A stretch of DNA of 39,581 bases. It comes from Myxococcales bacterium (GTDB taxonomy: Bacteria; Myxococcota_A; Polyangia; Polyangiales; Polyangiaceae). Positions 1 through 8,609 of this stretch are shown here, piece after piece. The notes below the pieces were generated by a model. That model saw nothing but the letters and a program-made list of their open reading frames with translations, was not told the origin of the DNA and searched no databases. The position numbers and the translations under genes are program-made. The stretch is from the NCBI GenBank assembly GCA_947473045.1, contig CANJCO010000047.1:1-39581 (forward strand), in the 5' to 3' direction. Positions within the stretch are counted from its first letter, which is position 1, and the number at the start of each line of letters is the position of its first letter.

Positions 1-1115
1 CCGGGCGCCGGCTCCTCGTCGCCGGTGAGCACCACGGCCACGAGCACCTCGTGGCCGGGCGGACAGCCCGGGGGCCGGGTTCGCTGCAGGTGAACGGCGG
101 TCCCTTCGCCCTCGGGCAGGATGAACGACTCGGTCGCGAGGGCAGCCGGGATGCCCTCGCTGCGCACCAGCATCGACACGACGAACCGAAACGCCGTCGC
201 CACAACTGCGGGCATCGCGAGCTCCGCGCTGCGCGACAGGTCGAAGTCCTCCGCCAGATCGAGCAGCTCGCGCGTGGTGCGATCGGTCACGAGAAACTGC
301 GCTCCGGTGGGCGCGTCGTCGCTCGCGAGCGTGACGCCCGCCACCCGCTGAAATTTGACGTTGATCGCATCGACGCGCTCGTGAAGGCGCACGTCTGCGC
401 CGTGGGCGCGCGCGCGGCCCAGCAGAAACTCGCTGAGCTCCGTCTCGCCGTGCTCGAGCTCGACGAGTCCGCGCGTCCAGGCGCCGTGCAGCCGCGCGAG
501 GGCGAGCGATGGAAGCGGGCCGCCGAGATCGCTGGCGAACCGCGCGCTGGTTTGGACGAGGTCGCGGATGGCGTGCGCGCGTGGCAGCTCGGCGAGCCAG
601 TCGTGGTCGGGATCGGAGAGGTGCGGCAACGCGGCCAGCGCGCTGGCGGTCGCGCGGCGCTCCCAAAAACCCGCCGGAGACCAGCTCACGTCCTGCCGCA
701 GGGCCGCGTCGGCGTCGGCGTTGACGTTGCCGAGCGCCGCGTAGAGATCTTCGACGACCCGGCGGACCTCGGGATATTCGCGCTCGACTTCCCTTAGAAA
801 GAGCGCGGTGTCGGGAGGCAGATCGACGCGCCGCCCCGGCAGCAGCGCCGCGAGCATCGGATCGAGCGCCCGCGTGCGGCGTCGAAACGTCTGCGCCTGG
901 GCGAGCTCGCCCAGCAGCTTGGTGAACGCCGGCGACGACGCCGACAGCAGCGAAAACGAGCGCCGCGCGCACGGCAGTCCCTGATAGGTGTAATATGCAC
1001 GCTTGTGGCCCTGACCGACGATGAGCACGCGCCACCCGCGGCGCGCGAGCAGGGCCGAGCACGCGAGCGCCCCCACGCTGGCTCCAACCACCACCACGTC
1101 GTAGTGCCGCGCCAT
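1..1115 (-). CDS. FAD-dependent oxidoreductase, phytoene-dehydrogenase-like (3' end cut by window)
   Basis: The reading frame starts at an ATG (1115-1113) and stays open to the left edge, so about 371 residues are visible and the C-terminus is missing. The N-terminus reads MARHYDVVVVGASVGALACS, a beta-strand plus dinucleotide-binding loop (GxSxG form), followed by ALLARRGWRVLIV, the usual Rossmann start of FAD-dependent amine-oxidase/phytoene-dehydrogenase-like proteins. The rest fits a large flavoprotein with no signal peptide. It lies 18 bp after purN on the same strand, so it may be the third gene of a purM-purN operon, although no role in purine synthesis is implied. The substrate cannot be told. 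The long plus-strand frame covering 51-797 is its antisense shadow. Confidence 0.72.
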   Translation of the reverse strand, partial: MARHYDVVVVGASVGALACSALLARRGWRVLIVGQGHKRAYYTYQGLPCARRSFSLLSASSPAFTKLLGELAQAQTFRRRTRALDPMLAALLPGRRVDLPPDTALFLREVEREYPEVRRVVEDLYAALGNVNADADAALRQDVSWSPAGFWERRATASALAALPHLSDPDHDWLAELPRAHAIRDLVQTSARFASDLGGPLPSLALARLHGAWTRGLVELEHGETELSEFLLGRARAHGADVRLHERVDAINVKFQRVAGVTLASDDAPTGAQFLVTDRTTRELLDLAEDFDLSRSAELAMPAVVATAFRFVVSMLVRSEGIPAALATESFILPEGEGTAVHLQRTRPPGCPPGHEVLVAVVLTGDEEPAP

Positions 1116-1133
1116 CGCCGGCAGAGCCTCGCG

Positions 1134-1796
1134 CTACGTGTTCTGCGGCGTGGCCGCGAACGAAAACGTTTGAGCCCCGGCCACCGTTACGCGCGCGCGC
1201 CGGGGCGGATCGCGCGGCTCGACCGTGACCCGCCCTTCGCTCAGCCATTGCAGCGCACGGGTGAGCAGTTTGTGCTCCTCGTGGAGGATTCGCGCGCGAA
1301 GGGACGCGTCGTCGTCGCTGGCGAGCACGCCCACGGCGCACTGTGCGATCACCGGGCCGGTGTCGGTGCCCTCATCGACAAAATGGACGGTGCAGCCCGC
1401 GATGCGCGCGCCGTACGCGAAGGCCTGCGACTGCGCATCGATGCCGGGAAATGCGGGCAGAAGCGAAGGGTGAATGTTGATCACGCGCATCGGAAACGCG
1501 CCGAGCAGCGCCCCCGTGACCACGCGCATGAAGCCCGCGAGCACCACGTACTCAGCGCCGCGTGCTACGAGCAGTTTGGCGACGTGCGCGTCGAAGTCGG
1601 CGCGGCTGGCGAACCCGCGATGATCGACCACAATCGCCGGGATCCCGGCGGCGCGCGCGCGGTCGAGCCCACGCGCGGAGGCGACGTTGGAGACGACGAC
1701 GGCGACGCGCGCGTCGAGCTCGCCGGCTGCGATCGCGTCGATGATCGCCTGAAAATTCGAGCCGTTGCCCGAGAGGAGCACGCCTAGCGCGATCAC
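1134..1796 (-). CDS. purN: Phosphoribosylglycinamide formyltransferase PurN
   Basis: PurN transfers the formyl group of 10-formyltetrahydrofolate to GAR, the third step of purine synthesis, in the cytoplasm. The 220-residue protein has the family length. It begins with the GAR-binding loop LLSGNGSNFQAI, and the catalytic trio known from E. coli (Asn106, His108, Asp144) is present as Asn107 and His109 in INIHPSLLPAF and Asp145 in HFVDEGTDTGPVI. The start is a GTG (1796-1794) that overlaps the TGA of purM by 4 bp (GTGA), which implies translational coupling. The last 25 or so residues (after EPRDPPRR) extend slightly past the usual fold. The family call is secure. Confidence 0.96.
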   Translation of the reverse strand: MIALGVLLSGNGSNFQAIIDAIAAGELDARVAVVVSNVASARGLDRARAAGIPAIVVDHRGFASRADFDAHVAKLLVARGAEYVVLAGFMRVVTGALLGAFPMRVINIHPSLLPAFPGIDAQSQAFAYGARIAGCTVHFVDEGTDTGPVIAQCAVGVLASDDDASLRARILHEEHKLLTRALQWLSEGRVTVEPRDPPRRARVTVAGAQTFSFAATPQNT

Positions 1797-2872
1797 GGGA
1801 GGTCCCAGATGACGCGGGCTTCGAACTCAGTGTCGCCCGCCACGCGCACCACGTCTCCCAGGGCGATGGGCGACTCTCCGAGCTCGCCGAGCACGCGCAT
1901 CGCCGCCGCAGCGCTGCTCTCCGAAACCACAAAAACGAAGCCGACGCCGCAGTTGAAGGTGCGCCGGAGCTCGGCTTCAGCGACGGGGCCGCGGCTTGCG
2001 ATGAGGTCGAAGATCGCGGGGCGGGTGAAGCCCTCCGCGCGCACCTTCACGCCGAGCCCGTCGGGCAGCACCCGGGGCAGGTTGCCAGGAATTCCGCCGC
2101 CGGTGATGTGGCTCATGGCGTGAACCTCGACGTCGCCCGCTGCGAGCATGGCGCGAACGTGGCGCGCGTAAAGCCGTGTGGGCTCGAGCAGCGCTTCGCC
2201 GATCGACCGCCCGCCGAGCTCGGCGGGGCGCTCTTTCAGCGCGTCATCCGACGTCAAGAGCACGCGACGCGCGAGCGAATAGCCGTTGGAGTGCAGGCCT
2301 GACGATCGCACTCCGATCGCCACGTCGCCCGCTACGGCGCGCTTGCCGTCGATGATCGCGGGGCGCGAAACGACGCCGACCGAGAAGCCCGCCAGGTCGT
2401 ATTCGCCCTCGTGGTACATGCCGGGCAGCTCCGCCGTCTCGCCTCCGAGCAGCGCCGAACCTGTCTCTTTGCACGCGTCTGCGATGCCGGCGATCACCGA
2501 CTCAGCGACCGCGACGTCGAGCTTGCCCGTGGCGAAGTAGTCGAGAAAAAACAGCGGCCGCGCGCCGCAGGTGATCACGTCGTTGACGCACATGCCGACG
2601 AGATCGTGGCCAATGGTGCGGTGGTCGTTCATGGCGAAGGCGATCTTCAGCTTCGTGCCGACGCCGTCTGTCCCGCTCACGAGCACCGGCTCGCTCACGT
2701 CTCCGGGGACGGCGCACAGCCCGGCGAAACCGCCGACGTCGCCGAGCACTTCCTTGATGCGCGTGGCCTTCGCGAGCGGCTTGATGCGCTCGACGAGATC
2801 ATCGCCGGCGTCGATGTCGACGCCCGACTGCTTGTACGTGACTGGCGCTCCGGGGCGGCTCGGTTCGGACAT
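1793..2872 (-). CDS. purM: Phosphoribosylformylglycinamidine cyclo-ligase PurM (AIR synthetase)
   Basis: PurM closes the imidazole ring of aminoimidazole ribonucleotide with ATP (step five of purine synthesis). The 359-residue frame matches the family length. Signature stretches are YKQSGVDIDAGDDLVERIKP at the N-terminus, the ATP/substrate loop SGTDGVGTKLKIA (about residues 66-78), CVNDVITCGARPLFFLDYFA, GGETAELPGMY and the C-terminal HITGGGIPGNLPR. It is followed by purN with a 4-bp overlap. Its ATG abuts the possible ATG of the divergent MarR gene, so the purM promoter must lie inside that gene's 5' part, or the MarR gene starts farther downstream. Confidence 0.97.
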   Translation of the reverse strand: MSEPSRPGAPVTYKQSGVDIDAGDDLVERIKPLAKATRIKEVLGDVGGFAGLCAVPGDVSEPVLVSGTDGVGTKLKIAFAMNDHRTIGHDLVGMCVNDVITCGARPLFFLDYFATGKLDVAVAESVIAGIADACKETGSALLGGETAELPGMYHEGEYDLAGFSVGVVSRPAIIDGKRAVAGDVAIGVRSSGLHSNGYSLARRVLLTSDDALKERPAELGGRSIGEALLEPTRLYARHVRAMLAAGDVEVHAMSHITGGGIPGNLPRVLPDGLGVKVRAEGFTRPAIFDLIASRGPVAEAELRRTFNCGVGFVFVVSESSAAAAMRVLGELGESPIALGDVVRVAGDTEFEARVIWDLP

Positions 2873-3491
2873 GGCGCAGGAACGTAGCCCGGCGCCGCCC
2901 TCGCGAGAACACCGTAGCGACGAGCGGCCCTCACCGAACTTCGACGTTGACGGCAGGCCTTTCGTGCTGAAGTATTTCGCACACGAAAGTTACGAAGGTC
3001 GAAACAACTTGCCCTCGCACCTCTCCCCCGAGCTCAAGGCCGACGTCGACTCGACGCTCGAGGCCATTATTTACCTCTATACAGAGGGCCGTCGCATCAC
3101 GAAGGAGTTCGCCCGCCGAGCGAACCTCACCGGGCCGCAGCTCACTGTCATCAAGATGCTCGAGCAGATCGGCGACCTGTCGCTGAGCGAGCTCTCCGAC
3201 CGCATCCGCGCGCAGAACAGCACCGTCACGGGCATCATCGACCGCATGGAGCGCGAGGGCCTCGTGCTGCGCGAGCGATCGACCGAGGACCGTCGCGTCG
3301 TGCACATTCGCCTCACGCCCAAGGGCGCCGAGCTCGCGCGGGACATCCCGGTGGAGCCGATGGAAATTCTGCGGCGCGCGCTGTCGAGCCTCTCGGCGAG
3401 CGAGGCCCGCGATCTGCTGAAAATTGCCACCAAGCTCGCGAGGCGCGTTCGCGCGCTGGTGAGTGAGTCTGAAAGCCGAGTGAAGGAGTAA
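2871..3491 (+). CDS. MarR-family transcriptional regulator (start uncertain)
   Basis: A winged-helix regulator of about 206 residues from the first ATG. The core DSTLEAIIYLYTEGRRITKE is followed by the helix-turn-helix LSLSELSDRIRAQNSTVTGI, a recognition helix running into IDRMEREGLVLRER, and the wing STEDRRVVHIRLTPKGAEL, all typical of MarR proteins. The ATG at 2871 lies against the divergent purM start and would encode about 46 poorly structured residues. A GTG at 2964 or a TTG at 3009 (preceded by GAAGG) are alternatives that would leave room for promoters. It ends 3 bp before the beta-keto acid cleavage gene, so it probably controls the acyl-CoA operon it heads, with an acyl-CoA or aromatic ligand as a guess by analogy with BadR-like members. 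Confidence 0.85.
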   Translation: MAQERSPAPPSREHRSDERPSPNFDVDGRPFVLKYFAHESYEGRNNLPSHLSPELKADVDSTLEAIIYLYTEGRRITKEFARRANLTGPQLTVIKMLEQIGDLSLSELSDRIRAQNSTVTGIIDRMEREGLVLRERSTEDRRVVHIRLTPKGAELARDIPVEPMEILRRALSSLSASEARDLLKIATKLARRVRALVSESESRVKE

Positions 3492-3494
3492 ATC

Positions 3495-4367
3495 ATGGCG
3501 TTCGAGCGTGACCCCGATGTGTGCGTGATCACCTGTGCGCTCTCGGGTGTGCTGGCCACTCGGCAGCAGTGCCCGGGTATTCCGTATACGCCCGTGGAAA
3601 TCGCCGAAGAGGCGAAGCGCGCCTACGACGCGGGGGCGAGCGTGGTGCATATTCACGCCCGAAACGACGACGGCTCGCCGACGTTCGACCCGGCCACCTT
3701 CGCGGCCATAAAAGCCGAGATTCGTGCGCGCTGCCCGGTGATCCTCAACTTCTCAACAGGCACCATCACGGACGACGTGAGCCAGCAATGCGCTTACATC
3801 CGGGAGAGCAAGCCCGAGATCGCCGCCCTGAACATGGGCACGATGAACTATTCGAAATACTCCGATAAGCGAAAATCATTCGTATTCGATATGATCTTCC
3901 CCAATACGTACGAGAAGATCATCAAGCTGCTGACTGCCATGAACGAAAGCGGCGTAAAGCCCGAGCTCGAGTGCTTCGACACGGGCCACACGCACGGCAT
4001 CTGGCCGCTGCTCGACATGGGCGTGCTCAAAAAGCCTCTGCAGTTTTCGTTTATCGTCAATGTGCTGGGAGGCATTCCGCCCCTCATCGAGAGCCTGCAG
4101 CTTCAAACGCGCATCATGCCTCCGGGCAGCGAGTGGGAGGTCATTGGCATATCGAAATGCCAGTGGCGCATGATCGGCGCGGCGCTCGCCCTCGGGGGAA
4201 ACATCAGGGTCGGACTCGAGGACAACCTCTACCTTCCCGGCGGCGAGATGGCGCGCTCCAACGCTGACGTCGTCGAGATCGCCGCGCGCATGACCCGCGA
4301 CGTGGGCCGCAAGGTGGCCAGCGTCGACGAGGCCCGGCAGATCCTGTCGCTGGGCGCCGCGAGCTGA
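3495..4367 (+). CDS. Beta-keto acid cleavage enzyme (BKACE/Kce family, DUF849)
   Basis: Members condense a beta-keto acid with acetyl-CoA to give acetoacetate and a new acyl-CoA; the founding member, Kce, acts on 3-keto-5-aminohexanoate in lysine fermentation. The 290-residue length is typical. Visible hallmarks are the N-terminal CALSGVLATRQQCPGIPYTP, the zinc-binding HIHAR (about residues 53-57), NFSTG, LNMGTMNYSKYS, ECFDTGHTHGIWPLLDMG, FSFIVNVLGGIPP and the GLEDNLYLPGG loop that carries the third metal ligand. A ribosome site (AAGGAG) at 3483-3488 overlaps the end of the MarR gene. Substrate specificity cannot be read from sequence; the neighbouring hydratase and carboxyltransferase suggest acyl-CoA catabolism. 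Confidence 0.93.
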   Translation: MAFERDPDVCVITCALSGVLATRQQCPGIPYTPVEIAEEAKRAYDAGASVVHIHARNDDGSPTFDPATFAAIKAEIRARCPVILNFSTGTITDDVSQQCAYIRESKPEIAALNMGTMNYSKYSDKRKSFVFDMIFPNTYEKIIKLLTAMNESGVKPELECFDTGHTHGIWPLLDMGVLKKPLQFSFIVNVLGGIPPLIESLQLQTRIMPPGSEWEVIGISKCQWRMIGAALALGGNIRVGLEDNLYLPGGEMARSNADVVEIAARMTRDVGRKVASVDEARQILSLGAAS

Positions 4368-5146
4368 TGAGGGCGTATTCGAAGATCGCCGTGTCGCACG
4401 ACGGCCCGGTGTGCCGCATTACGCTCAATGCGCCCGAGCGGCGAAATGCCATTGGCCCCGTCATGGTAAACGAGCTTCTGCATGCGCTGTCCGACGCGCG
4501 TGACGAGGCTGCCGTGCGCGTGGTCGTGCTCACTGGCTCAGGCAAGGCGTTCTGCGCGGGCGGTGACTTTCAGCAGATGACGGCAGGCGGAGACGTCGCC
4601 GAGCTGCCGTTCAAAGGCGACTATGCCGATTTGCTCCTCGCGATGACCCAGTTCGACAAACCTGTTGTCGCGCGCGTGAACGGAGCCGCGATGGGGGGCG
4701 GGCTCGGGCTCGTCGCAGCGAGCGCGTTCGCCATCGCCCAAAGCGACGCCGCGCTCGGCACTCCCGAGATCAACGTGGGCTTGTTTCCCATGATGATCAT
4801 GGCGGTTTTGGTCCGCGTGGTTCCGCGGCGCAAGCTGCTCGAGATGATGCTTACCGGCGACAGGCTCACCGCCGACGAGGCGCTCGCGGCGGGCCTCGTC
4901 AATCGCGTGGTGGCGCCTGACGCGCTCGATGCTGCCGTCGACTCGCTCGTCGCGAAGTTGGCGTCAAAGAGCCCGAAGACCCTGGCGCTCGGGCTTAATG
5001 CCTTCGCAGCGCAGGACGACCTCGATCTCGCCGCGGCGCTGCCGATGCTGCGCGCCCGGCTCGCGGAGTGCCTCGCGACCGACGACGCGCGCGAGGGTCT
5101 CATGGCGTTTGTCGAAAAGCGCACTCCGGTTTGGACTGGCAAGTAG
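4367..5146 (+). CDS. Enoyl-CoA hydratase/isomerase (crotonase family)
   Basis: A 259-residue crotonase-fold protein whose ATG overlaps the preceding stop by one base (TGATG). The oxyanion-hole segments are GSGKAFCAGGDFQQM and RVNGAAMGGGLGLVAASAFA; the second acid region is LGTPEINVGLFP. Of the two hydratase glutamates (rat Glu144 and Glu164), the second is present in TPEINVG, while the first position is Gly in GGGLGL. The same change, as I recall it, occurs in methylglutaconyl-CoA hydratase-like members, so the protein may be a hydratase of that type, an isomerase, or another crotonase activity. It shares an operon with the BKACE gene and the carboxyltransferase gene. Confidence 0.92.
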   Translation: MRAYSKIAVSHDGPVCRITLNAPERRNAIGPVMVNELLHALSDARDEAAVRVVVLTGSGKAFCAGGDFQQMTAGGDVAELPFKGDYADLLLAMTQFDKPVVARVNGAAMGGGLGLVAASAFAIAQSDAALGTPEINVGLFPMMIMAVLVRVVPRRKLLEMMLTGDRLTADEALAAGLVNRVVAPDALDAAVDSLVAKLASKSPKTLALGLNAFAAQDDLDLAAALPMLRARLAECLATDDAREGLMAFVEKRTPVWTGK

Positions 5147-5182
5147 ACCGGATCTCCCGAACGAAAACAGGAAACGAAGATC

Positions 5183-6754
5183 ATGCCGACGATGCGTGAA
5201 ATGGTCGCCGACCTCGAGCGACGAATCGAAGAGCTGCGCAAGATGGGCGGCGACGACAAAGTCGCCAAGCAACACGCCCGAGGCAAGCTCACTGCGCGCG
5301 AGCGACTGGCGCAATTTTTTGACGAGGGCACGTTCTTCGAGATCGGCGCCCACGGCACGCAAATGGGGCTCGCGGCCGGACCCGCCGGCACCGACAAGCC
5401 GGCGGCCGATGCTGTCGTGGTCGGCTTCGGAAAGGTCGATGGCCGCATGGTCTGCGCCGCGGCTTATGACTTTACCGTGAAGGGCGGCAGCATCGGGCAC
5501 ACCGGCGAGGAGAAGGTCACCCGGCTGCGCCAGATGAGCCTTCGCGGGCGTTGGCCGATCGTGTGGTTCATCGACTCGGGAGGCGCGCGCATCGACCCGG
5601 GATCCAGCCACGCCGACGCCATCTCGCTCTTCGCCGGAAGCGGGCACCTCTTTCGCGAGCAGGTGCACATGAGCGGCGTGGTTCCCCAGGTGGCGGCGAT
5701 GGTCGGCCCCGGCGCAGCGGGCACAGCCTATATTCCGGGACTCGCGGACTATGTTCCCATGGTCAAGGGAGTCGGATCGCTCGCGCTCGGCGGGCCCGCG
5801 CTCGTAAAGGCAGTGACGGGGCAGGAGATCTCCGAGCAGGATCTGGGAGGCTCGAAAGTTCACTCCGAAATCTCGGGTGTCGCTGACGGCGAGTTCGAGG
5901 GGGACGCAGCGTGCATCGCGGCCGTCAAAAAGTACCTGTCCTACTTCCCGTCGAGCTGCGACGAGGCCCCCCCGGCGCGCCCGGTCACAGACCCCGTCAG
6001 CCGCCGCGACGAAGCCCTGCTCGACTTGCTCCCCGAGTCGACCCGCAAGCCGTACGACATGTACAAGCTCATTCGGTCGATCGTCGACGACGGCGACTTC
6101 CTCGACATCAAGCCCCGCTTCGCGCGCAGCGTGATCACGTGCCTCGCGCGCGTGGGAGGTCGGAGCGTGGGCGTGGTGGCGAACCAGCCCAACTATCTGG
6201 GTGGCATTCTCGACGTCGACTCCAGTGACAAAGCGGCGCGGTTTATTCAGATCTGCGACGCCTTCAACGTGCCGCTGCTCTTCTTGCAGGACGTCCCAGG
6301 CTTCATGGTCGGCAGCAAGGTCGAGCACGCGGGCATCATTCGTCACGGCGCGAAGTTGCTTCATGTCATGAGCGCCGCCACCGTGCCGAAGCTCACCGTC
6401 GTGGTGCGCAAGGCTTATGGAGCGGGCTACTATGTGATGTGCGGACGGGCCTACGAGCCGGACTTGATCGTGAGCTGGCCGTCGGCCGAAATCAGCGTGA
6501 TGGGCGCCGAGGGAATGGTCGGAATCGCGGCGCGCAAATTGTTTGGCGACGCGCCTCCGCCCCCCGAAATGCGCAAAATGATCGTCGATCAGATTCAGAA
6601 GAACATAGATATCTACAAAGTCGCCGGGTGGGGCCTCATCGACGACGTGATCGATCCCCGCGATACCCGAAAGATCATCGCGATGGGGCTCGAGCTGGCG
6701 AGCCACAAGCGCGTCGAGCGCCCGTCGCGCAAGCGGGGGATCATCCCGGTTTGA
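5183..6754 (+). CDS. Acyl-CoA carboxylase carboxyltransferase (beta) subunit
   Basis: The carboxyltransferase subunit moves CO2 between carboxybiotin and an acyl-CoA (propionyl-, methylcrotonyl-, acetyl- or glutaconyl-CoA type enzymes). The 523-residue protein has the N-terminal KLTARERLAQFFDEGTFFE, the first crotonase-like half with IDSGGARI (about residue 131), GPGAAGTAYIPG and GSLALGGPALVKAVTGQ, and the second half with NQPNYLGGILDVDSSDKAAR, FLQDVPGFMVG and the AYGAGYYVMCGRAY loop. No biotin carboxylase or biotin carrier gene lies in the window, so the partner subunits are elsewhere, or this belongs to a decarboxylase-type complex. It is the last gene of the plus-strand cluster, 36 bp after the hydratase gene. 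Confidence 0.94.
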   Translation: MPTMREMVADLERRIEELRKMGGDDKVAKQHARGKLTARERLAQFFDEGTFFEIGAHGTQMGLAAGPAGTDKPAADAVVVGFGKVDGRMVCAAAYDFTVKGGSIGHTGEEKVTRLRQMSLRGRWPIVWFIDSGGARIDPGSSHADAISLFAGSGHLFREQVHMSGVVPQVAAMVGPGAAGTAYIPGLADYVPMVKGVGSLALGGPALVKAVTGQEISEQDLGGSKVHSEISGVADGEFEGDAACIAAVKKYLSYFPSSCDEAPPARPVTDPVSRRDEALLDLLPESTRKPYDMYKLIRSIVDDGDFLDIKPRFARSVITCLARVGGRSVGVVANQPNYLGGILDVDSSDKAARFIQICDAFNVPLLFLQDVPGFMVGSKVEHAGIIRHGAKLLHVMSAATVPKLTVVVRKAYGAGYYVMCGRAYEPDLIVSWPSAEISVMGAEGMVGIAARKLFGDAPPPPEMRKMIVDQIQKNIDIYKVAGWGLIDDVIDPRDTRKIIAMGLELASHKRVERPSRKRGIIPV

Positions 6755-6762
6755 CAGGGCGG

Positions 6763-7773
6763 CTACGGGGTGCGCGTGGCGACATACACGTCCCTGTCGC
6801 CAGTGCGATCGCTCGTGAGGTAGAGCCGGCAGCGATCGGCTGAGACCCAGTCGGGGAAGTCGTCGTCGGCCGAGTTGAGCTCGGCGACGGCGACTGGCGT
6901 GCTCCATGTCGACTGCGCCGCGGTCGAGGGGCGCGTGGTGACCCAGACGTCGCCCTTGCCCTTGCCGCCCGCGCGCGACGAGCTGAAATAAAGCGTGAGG
7001 CGGTCGGCCGTCATCGCGCCGAAGCGGTCGTCGGAGAGCGACGTCTTGCCGTCGTACGGGGTGGGTGAGGCGAAGCCTCCGTCGATCGGTGCGGCGACGA
7101 AGAGGTTCGAAACGCCGCCGTCGGCGCTGCCGCGCGTCGAAGACAGCAGGACGCCCACCATTGCGCCGAGATCGTAGGGGGCGAAGTCGGACCCCGTCGA
7201 TTTCAGTCCGGCCACGCTGACCGCGCTGCCGAACGGGTCTGTGAGCTTCGCGCGCGTGGCGACCACGATGCCGAATTCGCCGACCAGCGACTTGCCGCGC
7301 GACGTATAGTAGAGTGACAGGCCGTCGGCGCTGGGCGATGGGTCGCGCTCCTCGAAGATTGTGTTGAGCGGCGCGAGGCTGGTCGGCGCGCCGAAGGGAT
7401 CTGCGCGCGTCAAACGCGTCGCCGTGTACAGGTCGTTTTGTCCGACGCCGCCTGATCGGTTGCTCTGAAAAAACGCGATGCGCTCGTCGGCCGTGAAGCG
7501 GACATGGGCGTCGATCGCGGCCACCACGTTGAGCGCGCTGAGCGGGGCGGGGGCACCGAACGGCTTGCTGACGTCACAGCCTGTCGGGCCGGCCTCCGGC
7601 GTGACGGCGTCGCGGGCGGCGTCGGGCGCAGCGTCAGGCGGAGCGATCGGGGCGCCCGCCTCGCGCTCGATTCCGTCTTCGAGGCCCAATACGGCAGCGC
7701 ACGCGGATAATGCGCCCGCGGCGATCGTCAGGGCGAATCGGATCCTTCCGGTCATACCTCCCGACGCTACCAT
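6763..7773 (-). CDS. Probable lipoprotein with WD40/PD40-like (TolB-type) repeats
   Basis: The 336-residue protein begins with a signal sequence and a lipobox (GALSAC), then an Ala/Pro/Asp-rich linker (about residues 35-62). The body contains repeated blades of the form FTADERIAFFQSNRSGGVGQ, PSADGLSLYYTSR, MTADRLTLYFSSSRAGGKGK and VSADRCRLYLTSDRTGDRDV, the pattern of PD40/TolB-like beta-propellers. It is expected in the envelope; no enzymatic role can be assigned. An internal ATG (7755-7753) starts a tighter signal peptide (MTGRIRFALTI) and is an alternative start. It is transcribed toward the carboxyltransferase gene, with only 8 bp between the two stops. Confidence 0.8.
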   Translation of the reverse strand: MVASGGMTGRIRFALTIAAGALSACAAVLGLEDGIEREAGAPIAPPDAAPDAARDAVTPEAGPTGCDVSKPFGAPAPLSALNVVAAIDAHVRFTADERIAFFQSNRSGGVGQNDLYTATRLTRADPFGAPTSLAPLNTIFEERDPSPSADGLSLYYTSRGKSLVGEFGIVVATRAKLTDPFGSAVSVAGLKSTGSDFAPYDLGAMVGVLLSSTRGSADGGVSNLFVAAPIDGGFASPTPYDGKTSLSDDRFGAMTADRLTLYFSSSRAGGKGKGDVWVTTRPSTAAQSTWSTPVAVAELNSADDDFPDWVSADRCRLYLTSDRTGDRDVYVATRTP

Positions 7774-7873
7774 GCCGCGGCGGGGCGCGGGAGCGACGGG
7801 GCCGGCGAAGCGCGCGCGGTCGCCCGAGCGGATGGGGCGCGCGGCAACGGCCCACTCGCGCTAGCATTCGATC

Positions 7874-8359
7874 ATGGCCGTTCGCGTCTACACCGTCACC
7901 GTCAGCGACTCGCGCACCCAGATCAACGATGTCGCGGGCAGGATGCTGGGTGCCGAGCTCAAAAAAGTCGGCTTTGAAGTGGCCCGGCACGTCATCCTCA
8001 AAGATGACGCCGCGCACATTCAGGAGTTGGTGCGTTCGGTATCGACTGAAAATCTCGCCGACGTGATCGTGCTCACGGGCGGCACCGGCATCGCACCCCG
8101 CGACGTGACGACCGAGGCGCTCGAGGCCATTTTCGACAAACGCATCGACGGCTTCGGCGAAGCGTTTCGCAGGCAGTCGTGGGAGAAAATTGGCGCTCGC
8201 GCGATGCTCTCGCGCGCCACGGCGGGGGTGGTTTCAGGCTGCGTCGTGTTCGCGATACCCGGCAATCCAAAGGCGGTACCCGTCGCCGTCGAGCTGATCT
8301 GGCCGGTGCTGGAGCACGCGGTCGACCTCGCGACCGGTCGGCGCACGGCGCACGTATGA
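7874..8359 (+). CDS. moaB: Molybdenum cofactor biosynthesis protein MoaB/MogA family
   Basis: The 161-residue protein has the MoaB/MogA fold: the start VYTVTVSDSRTQINDVAGRM, the molybdopterin-binding VLTGGTGIAPRDVTTEALEA, and the C-terminal SGCVVFAIPGNPKAVPVAVE. In this family, MogA adenylates molybdopterin before molybdenum insertion; MoaB does the same job in some organisms and is dispensable in E. coli. It overlaps moaD by 4 bp (ATGA) and sits among moaE, modABC, moaC and moeA, which supports the call. MoaB and MogA cannot be separated reliably by eye. Confidence 0.92.
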   Translation: MAVRVYTVTVSDSRTQINDVAGRMLGAELKKVGFEVARHVILKDDAAHIQELVRSVSTENLADVIVLTGGTGIAPRDVTTEALEAIFDKRIDGFGEAFRRQSWEKIGARAMLSRATAGVVSGCVVFAIPGNPKAVPVAVELIWPVLEHAVDLATGRRTAHV

Positions 8360-8607
8360 CAGCGCTGCGCGTGCTGTATTTTGCGGCCGTCCGCGATCTC
8401 GCGGGGGTCGACGAAGAAGCGGTGACGGTACCGGACGACGTGACGAACGTAGCGGAGCTGCGTGCGTGGCTCGAGCAGCACCGTGAGGCTTTCTCGGGCC
8501 GCCTCGTCGCCACGCGATTCGCGCGCAACGAGACCTTTGCCCAGGACGGCGACGCGATCGCCACGGGCGACGTGATCGCGATCATCCCGCCAGTCGCGGG
8601 CGGCTGA
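8356..8607 (+). CDS. moaD: Molybdopterin synthase sulfur carrier subunit MoaD
   Basis: An 83-residue ubiquitin-like protein: LRVLYFAAVRDLAGVDEEAV at the start, a central segment ELRAWLEQHREAF, and the end ATGDVIAIIPPVAGG with the C-terminal Gly-Gly that is thiocarboxylated and donates sulfur for molybdopterin. The start ATG (8356-8358) overlaps the TGA of moaB. Its partner, the large subunit MoaE, is encoded about 2 kb away on the other strand. Its stop lies 2 bp from the stop of the convergent modC. Confidence 0.93.
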   Translation: MTALRVLYFAAVRDLAGVDEEAVTVPDDVTNVAELRAWLEQHREAFSGRLVATRFARNETFAQDGDAIATGDVIAIIPPVAGG

Positions 8608-8609
8608 TT

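Noticed and set aside
51-797. A long plus-strand open frame opposite the FAD oxidoreductase
   Set aside because: Arg/Ala-rich composition without a family match; the opposite strand has a clear Rossmann protein.
4964-6907. A 647-residue minus-strand frame opposite the carboxyltransferase
   Set aside because: High-GC antisense shadow rich in His, Arg and Ala, with no motifs.
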